Assembly (NCBI RefSeq): GCF_002362315.1
Contig: NZ_MTZV01000002.1
Location: forward strand, 1,116,001 to 1,180,000
DNA: 64,000 nucleotides
Source of the DNA: Paraburkholderia acidicola
Lineage (GTDB): Bacteria; Pseudomonadota; Gammaproteobacteria; Burkholderiales; Burkholderiaceae
Direction of reading: 5' to 3'
This document shows, piece by piece, positions 47,254-56,149 of the stretch (positions are counted from its first letter, which is position 1; each line of letters begins with the position of its first letter). A program made the translations under genes and the position numbers. The notes below the pieces were generated by a model that did no database searches, was not told where the DNA came from, and saw only the letters and a program-made list of their open reading frames with translations.

Positions 47254-47853
47254 CTAACGACTTTCGCTTTGATACGAAATAATCAGTTTTTCCAGCGCGG
47301 CCCACGTGAGACGCACCGCATCGGGCAGATGCAGGAAACGCGCGTCGTGATGTAGACCGAGCGAGAAGCTGTACAGTTCGAAGAGCATCAGTTGCGGATC
47401 GGTATCCGCGCGCAAATGCCCTTCTTCCATCGATTGCGAAATAGCCCGCATCATCGCGGCACGCCACATCGTGACGCTCAACACCAGTTGCTCGCGCACC
47501 TGGCTGTCCGCGCGGTCGTCGTACTCGACTGCACCGCTGATATAGATGCAGCCGGTGGTGACTTCCTGAATGCGTTTTTCGATCCAGCGCGACAGCATCG
47601 CGCGTAGACGCGGCAATCCGCGCGGTTCGCGCAGACTCGGGAAAAACACCTCGTCTTCGAAACGACGGTGATATTCGCGCACGACCTCAACCTGCAGATC
47701 TTCACGCGACCCGAAATGCGCGAACACGCCGCTCTTGCTCATCTGCATGCGCTCGGCCAGCAAGCCAATCGTCAGACCTTCGAGTCCGTCGCGGCTTGCC
47801 AGATCGAGTGCTGCATCGAGAATCGCTACTCGCGTTTGTTCGCCTTTTCGCAT
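47254..47853 (-). CDS. TetR/AcrR-family regulator, likely of fatty-acid oxidation
   Basis: A 199-residue TetR-type repressor. The helix-turn-helix is at about 25-48 (TIGLLAERMQMSKSGVFAHFG, part quoted) and the ligand domain follows. It is 103 bases upstream of fadE on the same strand, so the fad genes are its likely targets. The palindrome at 47941-47958 upstream suggests autoregulation. The natural ligand may be acyl-CoA by analogy with PsrA and Bacillus FadR. Confidence 0.85.
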   Translation of the reverse strand: MRKGEQTRVAILDAALDLASRDGLEGLTIGLLAERMQMSKSGVFAHFGSREDLQVEVVREYHRRFEDEVFFPSLREPRGLPRLRAMLSRWIEKRIQEVTTGCIYISGAVEYDDRADSQVREQLVLSVTMWRAAMMRAISQSMEEGHLRADTDPQLMLFELYSFSLGLHHDARFLHLPDAVRLTWAALEKLIISYQSESR

Positions 47854-47940
47854 AGCTCTTTTACCGTTCCGGTATGACCAAAATAAAATCGAACGGCCGT
47901 ACTATTATTGGGTGCGACCGCCCACGAAACAAGGACTTTA

Positions 47941-47958
47941 TTAGAAACCGGTTTCTAA
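47941..47958. promoter_or_regulatory. PsrA/FadR-like palindromic operator
   Basis: TTAGAAACCGGTTTCTAA is a perfect 18-base palindrome, 88 bases upstream of the TetR start. Its core GAAAC-CG-GTTTC fits the published G/CAAAC-N2-4-GTTTG/C pattern of PsrA, a TetR-family fatty-acid regulator. Neighbouring sequence is AT-rich, as in a promoter. Confidence 0.65.
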
Positions 47959-48060
47959 CCGGACTCCAATTCTGCGGCATACGCCCAGTGGGGACTGAGC
48001 GATTTTTTAGAGCCGTTTGCCTTCCCTGCCAGCTCGATACCGATGTAGCAGCGCGTGGTG

Positions 48061-49332
48061 CTAATCGTAACCACCTACGGTGAGCAGTTTCATGACCGCC
48101 CGATAGGCCGTGTAAGCGAGCCAGTTGATGAGCCGTTCGCCCGCCGGGCGGGCCTCGTAGCGCGCAAGGTCGATACGGCGCGCATCGCGGAAGGCCGAAA
48201 GAATTGCATTGCGCAATTCGTCGATTTCCCTATGTTGCACCAGCATCACATTCGCTTCGTTGTTGAGCACGAGACTCAATGCGTCGAGATTCGATGACCC
48301 GACTGTCGCCCAGTTCGAGTCGACCACCGCGACCTTCCCGTGCAGCATGGTCTTTTCATATTCGGCGATCTTCACGCCGGCTTTCAGCAGCGATCGGTAC
48401 AGGAACGGCACCGCGTAATCGAGCGCCGCAAATTCCTTGCGACCAATTACGAGCCGCACATCGATGCCACGTCGCGCCGCGAACACCAGCGCACGACGCA
48501 GCTTGCGACCGGGCATGAAGTACGGATTGGCGAGCAGCACTTCGGTGCGCGCCTGGCCGATTGCAGTGAGGTACGCCTTCTCGATCGCGCGACGATTGAT
48601 CAGGTTATCGCGTGCGATGAACGCCACGTAGGGCTCAGCCGCGCTGCGCAGATCCGGACGCCGCGCATGACTGCTGGTGCGCAGGCGCGCGCGGCGCAGG
48701 CTGCGGTGATCATCGGGTGAAGGCGTGAGGTCGGGACGCAGCGATTCCGCGGTGCGATGTCCGCTGCGAATTCGCTGCCACTGCTGTTCGAATGCATCGC
48801 GTACATCGGCGACTACCGGACCGCGCAGCTCAACCGCGAAGTCCCAGCGCGAATACGGTAGACGCGTGCCGTTCTGGTCGAAGTCGTCGACGATGTTGAT
48901 GCCGCCGCAGAACGCGTAGGTGTCGTCGACGGTCGCCAGCTTGCGATGCGTGCGCGAAAAACCAAAGCGGCCGAACAGATGCGGGTTGTAAATCCGGTGT
49001 TCGATGCCGGCCGGCGGCCAGTCGTTGAACATCGGCAGGCGCGCGGTGCCGATGCCGTCGGTGATGACGCGTACCCGCACACCACGCGAAGCAGCGCGCT
49101 TTAATGCATCCGCGACAGCAAGACCGGCTTCGTCGTCGCTGAAGATGTAGGTTTCGAGCGCGACGTCGCGGGTCGCCGCGTCGATGCGGGCGATCAGCGC
49201 ACCGAAGAAATCGTCCCCGGAGCAGAACAGCCGCACATCGTTGCCGGCGGTGAAGCGGTATTTCGACCAGTAGCGTCGATTGAACAGGCTATGTCGAAGC
49301 CGCGCGAAACGCCGCGCGCCGCCGGCGCTCAT
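48061..49332 (-). CDS. Cardiolipin synthase-like phospholipase D protein (ClsB type)
   Basis: A 423-residue PLD-superfamily protein with two HKD motifs, HRKLATVDD in the first half and HGKVAVVDSNWATVGSSN in the second. Both are needed for phosphatidyl transfer. E. coli ClsB (413 residues) is the closest size match, with no N-terminal membrane helices. The ATG at 49332 overlaps the nudB stop as ATGA, showing coupling; a longer reading to 49554 would cover nudB. Confidence 0.87.
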   Translation of the reverse strand: MSAGGARRFARLRHSLFNRRYWSKYRFTAGNDVRLFCSGDDFFGALIARIDAATRDVALETYIFSDDEAGLAVADALKRAASRGVRVRVITDGIGTARLPMFNDWPPAGIEHRIYNPHLFGRFGFSRTHRKLATVDDTYAFCGGINIVDDFDQNGTRLPYSRWDFAVELRGPVVADVRDAFEQQWQRIRSGHRTAESLRPDLTPSPDDHRSLRRARLRTSSHARRPDLRSAAEPYVAFIARDNLINRRAIEKAYLTAIGQARTEVLLANPYFMPGRKLRRALVFAARRGIDVRLVIGRKEFAALDYAVPFLYRSLLKAGVKIAEYEKTMLHGKVAVVDSNWATVGSSNLDALSLVLNNEANVMLVQHREIDELRNAILSAFRDARRIDLARYEARPAGERLINWLAYTAYRAVMKLLTVGGYD

Positions 49333-49817
49333 CGCTGACGCTCGTCGCGGCGCGCGTAGAGCCGCCAGGGTAGTTGCAGGATCGCTTCGCGGTTCGACGG
49401 CGAGAAGCAGCGGGCGGCCGCCTCCTGATATGGCAGCCACTGGTAGGCGGTGTGTTCGCGAGGTGCGAGCGTAACGTCCATGCAATACGGCACCCGCAGG
49501 CTGAACCAGTGCTCGGTGTTGCGCGTGACACCCTCCGCATAGCGATGACGCCACACCGGATAGATGTCGTATTCGATCTGATGCTGCCAGTCGAGCAGCG
49601 CGCCGCGCGGCACCTCGTCGCTACCGATCACGATGCCGGTCTCTTCTGCGACTTCGCGCACGGCCGTCTGTGCGAGCGGTTCATCGAGGCTGTCTTTCGA
49701 ACCGGTCACGGATTGCCAGAAGGCCCCATGGTCCGCCCGTTCGATGATCAGCACATCGAGTTCGGGCGTGTAGATGACGACAAGAACGGATTCTGGAATC
49801 TTCGGCGGTTTCGGCAT
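49329..49817 (-). CDS. nudB: Dihydroneopterin triphosphate diphosphatase (Nudix)
   Basis: A 162-residue Nudix hydrolase of folate synthesis. The Nudix box is complete, from GSKDSLDEPL to REVAEETGIVIG. Order after aspS and before a cls gene is usual for NudB in these bacteria. The start at 49817 was chosen over 49853, because MPKPPKIPESV is the natural beginning. It follows the aspS terminator, so it may have its own promoter. Confidence 0.88.
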   Translation of the reverse strand: MPKPPKIPESVLVVIYTPELDVLIIERADHGAFWQSVTGSKDSLDEPLAQTAVREVAEETGIVIGSDEVPRGALLDWQHQIEYDIYPVWRHRYAEGVTRNTEHWFSLRVPYCMDVTLAPREHTAYQWLPYQEAAARCFSPSNREAILQLPWRLYARRDERQR

Positions 49818-49883
49818 GGTGATCGGACGGGACACGTGGGACGCACGATGCATGTCGGGCAGCGGACGCTACGGCGACTGTAA

Positions 49884-49918
49884 CGCAAAAAGCAGAAGAG
49901 GCGCATGAGCGCCTCTTC
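49884..49918 (-). terminator. Intrinsic terminator after aspS
   Basis: GAAGAGGCGC-TCAT-GCGCCTCTTC on the minus strand forms a perfect 10-bp stem with a 4-base loop (49895-49918). It is followed by TGCTTTTTGC. The shape is classic and lies 37 bases after the aspS stop. Confidence 0.9.
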
Positions 49919-49954
49919 CGTTCCATCTAGCAAGCCGTTGTCGGTCAGCGAAGC

Positions 49955-51757
49955 TTATTGCGCCTTTTGCTCCGGCTGACGCAGACGGATGTGCAACTCT
50001 TTCAACTGGCGCTCGTCGACTTCGCTCGGCGCCTGCGTGAGCAGGTCCTGCGCGCGTTGCGTCTTCGGGAAGGCGATTACGTCGCGGATCGAATCGGCGC
50101 CGGCCATCATCGTGACGATACGGTCGAGACCAAACGCGATCCCGCCGTGCGGCGGCGCGCCGTATTGCAGCGCGTCGAGCAGGAAGCCGAACTTCGCACG
50201 CGCTTCATCCGGACCGATCTTCAACGCACGGAACACCTTGCTCTGCACTTCCTCGCGGTGAATCCGCACCGAGCCGCCGCCGATTTCCCAGCCGTTCAGC
50301 ACGATGTCGTAAGCCTTCGCGAGGCAACGCGCCGGGTCGGTTTCGAGATATTCGAGATGCTCGTCCTTCGGCGATGTGAACGGGTGATGTGCAGCGACGT
50401 AGCGGTTGTCTTCTTCGTCGTATTCGAACATCGGGAAGTCGATCACCCACAGCGGCCGCCAGCCGGTTTCGACGAGGCCGTTCGCCTTGCCGAATTCCGA
50501 ATGACCGATCTTCAGGCGCAGTGCGCCGAGGCTGTCGTTGACGACTTTCGCGCGGTCGGCGGCGAAGAAAACGATGTCGCCGTCCGCTGCACCGGTGCGC
50601 TCGAGAATCGCGGCGATCGATGCATCGTGCAGGTTCTTCACGATCGGGCTTTGCAGACCGTCACGGCCCTTCGCGACTTCGTTGACCTTGATCCACGCGA
50701 GACCCTTCGCACCGTAGATGCGCACGAATTCCGTGTAGCTGTCGATGTCGCCACGCGAAAGCTCGCTGCCCTTCGGCACGCGCAGCGCCGCGACGCGACC
50801 GTCCTTCGTGTTGGCCGGCGTGCTGAACACCTTGAAGTCGACATCTTTCATGACGTCGGTCAGTTCGGTGAATTCGAGCTTCACGCGCAGGTCCGGCTTG
50901 TCCGAACCGAAGCGTTGCATCGCTTCCGAGTACTTCATCACCGGGAAGGTCGACGCGAGTTCGACGCCGATCGTTTCCTTGAAGACGTGACGCGTCATGT
51001 CTTCGAACAGATCGCGAATCTCCTGCTCGCCGAGGAACGAGGTTTCGCAGTCGATCTGCGTGAATTCCGGCTGACGGTCGGCGCGCAGGTCTTCGTCGCG
51101 GAAGCACTTGACGATCTGGTAGTAGCGATCGAAGTTCGCGACCATCAGCAGCTGCTTGAAGAGCTGCGGCGACTGCGGCAACGCGAAGAACTGGCCCGGG
51201 TTGGTACGCGACGGTACGAGGTAGTCGCGTGCGCCTTCCGGCGTGCTCTTCGTGAGCATCGGCGTTTCGATATCGACGAACCCGAGCGCGTCGAGATACT
51301 TGCGCACTTCCATCGCGACGCGATAGCGCAGACGCAGGTTGTGCTGCATCTGCGGACGGCGCAGGTCGAGCACACGGTGCGTGAGACGCGTGGTTTCCGA
51401 CAGGTTGTCGTCGTCGAGCTGGAACGGCGGCGTAACCGACGCGTTCAGCACGGTCAGCTCGTGACACAGCACTTCGATCTTGCCGCTCGTGAGACCCGCG
51501 TTAGCGGTGCCTTCCGGGCGGTTGCGCACGAGACCCTTTACCTGCACGCAGAATTCGTTGCGCACGCCTTCGGCGGTCTTGAACATGTCGGCACGATCCG
51601 GATCGCACACGACCTGGACGAGACCTTCGCGATCGCGCAGATCGATGAAGATGACGCCGCCATGATCGCGCCGGCGTTGCACCCAGCCGCACAGCGACAC
51701 GGTTTGGCCCAGCAGGTGTTCGGTCACCAGACCGCAGTATTCAGATCTCATCGACAT
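49955..51757 (-). CDS. aspS: Aspartyl-tRNA synthetase
   Basis: A 600-residue class IIb synthetase. An N-terminal OB-fold (about 15-105) holds the anticodon-binding part. Motif 2 is [16 protein letters not shown], and motif 3 is [15 protein letters not shown] near the end. A GAD insertion domain lies between, as in bacterial AspRS. Whether it discriminates against tRNA-Asn cannot be judged here. It follows the DUF502 gene and is closed by a strong terminator. Confidence 0.97.
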   Translation of the reverse strand: MSMRSEYCGLVTEHLLGQTVSLCGWVQRRRDHGGVIFIDLRDREGLVQVVCDPDRADMFKTAEGVRNEFCVQVKGLVRNRPEGTANAGLTSGKIEVLCHELTVLNASVTPPFQLDDDNLSETTRLTHRVLDLRRPQMQHNLRLRYRVAMEVRKYLDALGFVDIETPMLTKSTPEGARDYLVPSRTNPGQFFALPQSPQLFKQLLMVANFDRYYQIVKCFRDEDLRADRQPEFTQIDCETSFLGEQEIRDLFEDMTRHVFKETIGVELASTFPVMKYSEAMQRFGSDKPDLRVKLEFTELTDVMKDVDFKVFSTPANTKDGRVAALRVPKGSELSRGDIDSYTEFVRIYGAKGLAWIKVNEVAKGRDGLQSPIVKNLHDASIAAILERTGAADGDIVFFAADRAKVVNDSLGALRLKIGHSEFGKANGLVETGWRPLWVIDFPMFEYDEEDNRYVAAHHPFTSPKDEHLEYLETDPARCLAKAYDIVLNGWEIGGGSVRIHREEVQSKVFRALKIGPDEARAKFGFLLDALQYGAPPHGGIAFGLDRIVTMMAGADSIRDVIAFPKTQRAQDLLTQAPSEVDERQLKELHIRLRQPEQKAQ

Positions 51758-51820
51758 GATGTTCGTCTTTCGTTTTGCATTAGTTGAACGGCGCGCATCC
51801 GCGAACGGCGCGCGCCGGCA

Positions 51821-52480
51821 TTACAGCGGAGGCTCGATGACGCTGCTGCGGCGCACCTGCGCCGGCTGCGGCGCGGACGGTGCGACCACGCCCATCGAGA
51901 CGATGTACTTGAGCGCCGCGTCGACCGTCATATCGAGTTCGACGACTTCGCTCTTCGGCAACATCAGGAAGAAACCGGACGTCGGATTCGGCGTGGTCGG
52001 CACATACACGCTGACGTGCTCTTCCTTCAGGTGATTGACGACATCACCACCCGGGATACCGGTCAGAAACGCGATCGTGTACGAGCCTTTGCGCGGATAT
52101 TCGATCAGCAGCGCCTTGCGGAACGCGTTGCCGTTGCTGGACAGCAGCGTGTCCGATACCTGCTTGACGCTCGTATAGATCGGCCCGACCACCGGAATAT
52201 GACGCACCAGCAATTCCCACCACTTCACAAGCTTCTGGCCGATGAAGTTCTGCGTGAACAGTCCGACGATGAAAATGAACGCCAGCGTCAGCACCGCGCC
52301 GAGGCCAGGCAGACGGAAGCCGAGCGCGCGCTCCGGCTGCCACGCTTCGGGCAGCAGCAACAGCGTCTGGTCCATCGTACCGATGATGAGGCCGAGCACC
52401 CACAGCGTGATGGCGAGAGGCACCAGCACCAGCAGGCCGGTCAGGAACACCGATTTGAGCGTCGCTTTCTTCGTCGTCAT
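51821..52480 (-). CDS. DUF502 membrane protein
   Basis: A 219-residue DUF502-family protein with two membrane helices (about 10-32 and 55-80) and a conserved soluble part with VVGPIYTSVKQVSDTLL and YVPTTPNPTSGFFLM. The function is unknown. It occurs between fmdB and aspS in many betaproteobacteria. The ATG at 52480 was chosen; a longer reading adds 22 Arg-rich residues. Confidence 0.88.
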   Translation of the reverse strand: MTTKKATLKSVFLTGLLVLVPLAITLWVLGLIIGTMDQTLLLLPEAWQPERALGFRLPGLGAVLTLAFIFIVGLFTQNFIGQKLVKWWELLVRHIPVVGPIYTSVKQVSDTLLSSNGNAFRKALLIEYPRKGSYTIAFLTGIPGGDVVNHLKEEHVSVYVPTTPNPTSGFFLMLPKSEVVELDMTVDAALKYIVSMGVVAPSAPQPAQVRRSSVIEPPL

Positions 52481-52549
52481 GTGTACCGCCAGAGAGCCTG
52501 CCCGGCGAGGCCGGGTTCGGCATGTATGCCGCCGCGAAGGCGGCAAGCC

Positions 52550-52960
52550 TTATGTACTGCCACTGCCCTTGCTACCCGCGCTGCTTGCTGCGGCGGCGAC
52601 CGGTGCTGCAGCGGGCACCGCTGCCGTATTCGCGGATGCGCCCGATGCCTCGGAAGCCCCGGAAGCATTGGATGACGCGCCCGTCTCGGCCTTGTCGCTG
52701 GTGCCTTTCGCGGCGGCTGCATCGCCGTCCGATGCGGCATTCGCGCCGGTGGCCGTTCCATTTGTCTTCGCCGTGTTACCGCCACGGAAATCCGTGACGT
52801 ACCAGCCCGAGCCTTTCAGCTGGAAGCCGGCGGCAGTCACCTGCTTGCGGAAGGTGGATTTCCCGCACTCGGGACAGTCAGTCAGCGGCGCGTCGCTCAT
52901 CTTCTGAAGGACATCCTTCGCAAAGCCGCATGACTCGCAACGATAAGCGTAGATCGGCAT
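52550..52960 (-). CDS. FmdB-type zinc-ribbon protein
   Basis: A 136-residue protein. Its N-terminal zinc ribbon carries Cys8, Cys11, Cys29 and Cys32 (RCESCG and DCPECG). The family is small and regulatory, of unclear role. From about residue 65 the sequence is an Ala/Ser/Gly/Thr-rich low-complexity tail, longer than the domain needs. It leads the fmdB-DUF502-aspS group. Confidence 0.87.
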   Translation of the reverse strand: MPIYAYRCESCGFAKDVLQKMSDAPLTDCPECGKSTFRKQVTAAGFQLKGSGWYVTDFRGGNTAKTNGTATGANAASDGDAAAAKGTSDKAETGASSNASGASEASGASANTAAVPAAAPVAAAASSAGSKGSGST

Positions 52961-53024
52961 GTTTCTTTCCCTGCGGAATTCTTGAAAACGCTTGCAAAGC
53001 CTTGAATTATAGCCGCAAAAGACT

Positions 53025-53040
53025 ACCGGCCTCCGGTTTT
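53025..53040. terminator. Weak hairpin between TPMT-like gene and fmdB
   Basis: ACCGG-CCT-CCGGT is a 5-bp stem followed by TTTT on the plus strand. On the minus strand, the transcribed one here, AGTCTTTT follows. It is at best a weak terminator for the TPMT-like gene. Confidence 0.35.
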
Positions 53041-53114
53041 CGGGAGCGGATGATCAACGCGCGGCCAGCGCGGCGCTTGCCGCCTCAAGTGCGGGCGACG
53101 ACGGGGAAATTCAA

Positions 53115-53747
53115 TCAAGCCTGGCGGGAATCGCGGCGACGCCACGTCAGCCAGCGCTCGCGGCCCGCGAAGATGGGGATCGAATCGGTAACCGGTTCGT
53201 CTTCGATCAGCTCGAAATGCGGCGCGAGCAATGCGTCCAGCTCGCTACGATCGATGCCGAACGGCGGTCCCTTGGGCTCTGTGCCGAAGAAAAAAAACCC
53301 TGCCAGAAAGCCGCCTGGCGGAATCAGATGGGCCATCTGTTGCGCATAGTCGGCTCGGCGCGCGACCGGTAAGGCGCACAGAAACGCGCGCTCGTAAATC
53401 CAGCCCGGCGTGAACGGCGGTTGGTACGCGAAGAAATCTGCCTGCTCGACGACATTCCCATGTGTGCCAAGCTGCGCGCGCGCCGCATCGACGGCGGCCG
53501 GCGCGAAATCGATGGCGCGTACCTGCTGGCCGCGGCTCGCGAGCCACAGCGCTTCCCAGGCGCTGCCGCAGCCGGGAATCAGCACGGCCGCGTCGGCGTT
53601 CCGGGTAGCGAACGACTGGAACGCGGCCGGCACCCCCGCCTGGTCCCAGGGCGTAAAGCCGTGTTCGAAGCGCTCGTCCCAGAAATCGGGTGAATTGGGA
53701 TCGCGTGTAGCGAAAGCGGGCACGTTCGGGCGAGAGGGTTCGGTCAT
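53115..53747 (-). CDS. TPMT-family SAM methyltransferase
   Basis: A 210-residue thiopurine-methyltransferase-like enzyme. DFWDERFEHGFTPWD is the family's opening, and LIPGCGSAWEALWLASRG is SAM motif I. Bacterial members methylate thiols, selenium or tellurium compounds, or halides; the substrate is not readable here. It lies 30 bases downstream of ubiB, possibly cotranscribed. Confidence 0.87.
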   Translation of the reverse strand: MTEPSRPNVPAFATRDPNSPDFWDERFEHGFTPWDQAGVPAAFQSFATRNADAAVLIPGCGSAWEALWLASRGQQVRAIDFAPAAVDAARAQLGTHGNVVEQADFFAYQPPFTPGWIYERAFLCALPVARRADYAQQMAHLIPPGGFLAGFFFFGTEPKGPPFGIDRSELDALLAPHFELIEDEPVTDSIPIFAGRERWLTWRRRDSRQA

Positions 53748-53777
53748 GAGCGGGCTCCGTCGAATCCGGCGATCACA

Positions 53778-55355
53778 TCAACCGCCATAGGCCAATGCCA
53801 TCCAGGTGCGCGCCAGCACCGCGCCGACACCCACCGCAATACCGAAGATCAGCAAGCCCTGCAGCAACCGGTTCGTGCGCTTCTGCTCGAGCAGGATCTG
53901 TCGGACCATGTCGTCGTTCGGGCCGCGCTGGGCTTCGTGACGTTCGGCCAGCATGTGGTGGATCAGGCGCGGCAACTGCGGCAGCGTCTTGCTCCATTGC
54001 GGCGCTTCGATCTTCAGACGTTCGTACCAGCCGCGCAGACCGATCTGCTCGTTCATCCAGCGTTCGAGATACGGCTTCGCGGTCTTCCACAGGTCGAGTT
54101 CGGGGTCGAGCGAGCGGCCGAGCCCTTCGACGTTAAGCATGGTCTTCTGCAGCAACACCAGTTGCGGCTGGATCTCGACGTTGAAGCGGCGCGACGTGGA
54201 GAAGAGCCGCATCAACACCTGCCCCAGCGAAATGTCCTTCAACGCCCGATCGAAGTAAGGCTCGCAGACCGCGCGGATCGCGCTTTCCAGTTCTTCGACG
54301 CGTGTAGTGGGCGGCACCCAGCCGGACTCCAGATGCAGCGTTGCCACCCGGTGATAGTCGCGCTTGAAGAACGCGAGGAAGTTCTGTGCGAGGTAGTTCT
54401 TGTCGAAGTCCGACAGCGCACCGATGATGCCGAAATCGAGCGCGATATAACGCCCGAAATGCGCCGGGTCGAGACTGACCTGGATGTTGCCGGGGTGCAT
54501 GTCCGCATGGAAGAAACCGTCGCGGAACACCTGGGTGAAGAAGATCTCGACGCCTTCGCGCGCGAGCTTCGGAATGTCGACACCCGCCGCGCGCAGCGTC
54601 TCGATCTGGCTGATCGGCACGCCGACCATGCGCTCCATGACGAGTACGGTGGGCGTGCAAAACTCCCAGTACATCTCTGGCACGAGCAGCAGATCGAGCC
54701 CCGCGAAGTTGCGCCGCAACTGGCTGCCGTTGGCCGCCTCGCGCATCAGGTCGAGTTCGTCGTGCAGGTACTTGTCGAACTCCGCGACGACTTCGCGCGG
54801 TTTGAGCCGCTTGCCGTCGGCCCACAGACGTTCGGCCCAGATCGCGATGTCGCGCAGCAGCGCCAGATCGGAATCGATCACGGGAAGCATGTTCGGACGC
54901 AGTACTTTCACGGCGACCGGCTTGCCCGCGTGCTGGCCCGCTTTCACCTTCGCAAAATGAACCTGCGCGATTGACGCGCTCGCCACCGGCGTCCGTTCGA
55001 ATTCGTCGAACAACACGTTGACCGGTGCGCCGAGCGATTTCTCGACCAGACCGATCGCCACATCGGAATCGAACGGCGGGACCTGGTCCTGCAACTTGGC
55101 GAGTTCGTTGGCGATGTCGACCGGCAGCAGGTCACGCCGTGTCGACAGCACCTGCCCGAACTTCACGAAGATCGGCCCGAGACTTTCGAGCGCCAGACGC
55201 AGCCGCACACCGCGTGGCTCATCGAAGTGCCGGCCGATCGTCGTCACCCGCAGCAGCAATCGCACGCGGCGGTCGTTGACGCGGCTCAGCATCATCTCGT
55301 CGAGACCGAAGCGGATGACCGTAAAAAATATCTTGAGGAAACGCAGAAAACGCAT
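53778..55355 (-). CDS. ubiB: Ubiquinone biosynthesis ATPase/kinase-like protein UbiB
   Basis: A 525-residue atypical kinase (ADCK/UbiB) needed for ubiquinone synthesis. The KxGQ motif is in [16 protein letters not shown], the small-residue loop is [11 protein letters not shown], and DMHPGNIQV and ALDFGIIG hold catalytic Asn and Asp. Two C-terminal membrane helices follow near residue 495-520. It begins 14 bases after ubiJ, as in E. coli. Confidence 0.95.
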   Translation of the reverse strand: MRFLRFLKIFFTVIRFGLDEMMLSRVNDRRVRLLLRVTTIGRHFDEPRGVRLRLALESLGPIFVKFGQVLSTRRDLLPVDIANELAKLQDQVPPFDSDVAIGLVEKSLGAPVNVLFDEFERTPVASASIAQVHFAKVKAGQHAGKPVAVKVLRPNMLPVIDSDLALLRDIAIWAERLWADGKRLKPREVVAEFDKYLHDELDLMREAANGSQLRRNFAGLDLLLVPEMYWEFCTPTVLVMERMVGVPISQIETLRAAGVDIPKLAREGVEIFFTQVFRDGFFHADMHPGNIQVSLDPAHFGRYIALDFGIIGALSDFDKNYLAQNFLAFFKRDYHRVATLHLESGWVPPTTRVEELESAIRAVCEPYFDRALKDISLGQVLMRLFSTSRRFNVEIQPQLVLLQKTMLNVEGLGRSLDPELDLWKTAKPYLERWMNEQIGLRGWYERLKIEAPQWSKTLPQLPRLIHHMLAERHEAQRGPNDDMVRQILLEQKRTNRLLQGLLIFGIAVGVGAVLARTWMALAYGG

Positions 55356-55369
55356 GGTGAGCCCGATGA

Positions 55370-56014
55370 CTAGCGCGTGCCGCGCGACGTGGCGGCGCCG
55401 CCCGGCGCAGACGCGCCGTGGGCTTCGACCTTCTGTTCCAGACGCTCAACACGCTTCTCGGCTCTTGCCAGCGTGTCGCGGGTGCGCGCGAGTTCGGCGT
55501 TGAAATCGTCGAGCGCAGCGCGCCGGACCAGTTGCGGCTGTTCATCGAGCAGATATTCCGCCACCGAATCGACGAGGTTGCGTCCCGTACGCAGCGCATG
55601 ATCGCCCACCGAGCGCGCCAACGTCGCGACGCGCCATGCCGGGCCATCGCCGATCAACCGGGCCAGATCTTCTTCCGGCTCCCAACGCAGATGCTCGGCC
55701 AGCTTCGCAATCGCAGTGGCGAACTCCGCGTCGCCCTCGATCTTCACGTGCTTCATCACCGCGGCCTGACCACCCTGGACGAAAGCCGGCAATGCATCGC
55801 CAGCCACCGTCACCGAGACGTCGAACTGTTGCGCTTCGCTTTCGTCGACGGCGACGAGATAGCCGTCCGGCTGAACCAGCAGGATCATCGAGACGGGTGG
55901 ACAGGACAGCCGGGCAGTCTTGCCGGCATAAGGAGCGAGGCGCTCGCGAGCCCACGATTCACGGGCGAGTAGATGGTTGACGGCAGCAGCGAAGGGCTTG
56001 GCGGCGAGGGTCAT
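55370..56014 (-). CDS. ubiJ: Ubiquinone biosynthesis accessory factor UbiJ (SCP2 domain)
   Basis: A 214-residue lipid-binding protein with an SCP2-like domain (about 20-120), part of the soluble Ubi complex. A C-terminal heptad region ([20 protein letters not shown], about 175-198) predicts a coiled coil. Adjacency to ubiB supports the assignment. No Shine-Dalgarno precedes the ATG; a terminator-like hairpin ends 9 bases before it. Confidence 0.9.
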   Translation of the reverse strand: MTLAAKPFAAAVNHLLARESWARERLAPYAGKTARLSCPPVSMILLVQPDGYLVAVDESEAQQFDVSVTVAGDALPAFVQGGQAAVMKHVKIEGDAEFATAIAKLAEHLRWEPEEDLARLIGDGPAWRVATLARSVGDHALRTGRNLVDSVAEYLLDEQPQLVRRAALDDFNAELARTRDTLARAEKRVERLEQKVEAHGASAPGGAATSRGTR

Positions 56015-56022
56015 CGGCAGTG

Positions 56023-56061
56023 GAAAGAAAAACCCGCGCCAGCGATGTGCCAGCGCGGGTT
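56023..56061 (-). terminator. Terminator after Tim44-like gene, abutting ubiJ start
   Basis: On the minus strand AACCCGCGC pairs with GCGCGGGTT (56053-56061 with 56031-56039), and TTTTTCTTTC follows. The stem can extend through CTGG/CCAG-like bases. Classic intrinsic shape, yet it ends just before the ubiJ ATG. Confidence 0.85.
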
Positions 56062-56149
56062 CCTATTGTAACGTCCGTTCGCTTTCAGCCTTGCTATGCC
56101 AAACGGCCGGACGGACCCGCTTCAGTGGGCAAGCTTCAGCGGCCAGGCA

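Noticed and set aside
43860..47282. A 1140-codon open frame on the plus strand
   Set aside because: It lies antisense to fadE and the FadN-type gene, both with full catalytic motifs. Its translation is Arg/His/Val-rich with no domain. High GC makes long antisense frames common.
49958..51787. A 609-codon frame antisense to aspS
   Set aside because: It mirrors aspS almost exactly. This is a typical shadow frame in GC-rich DNA.
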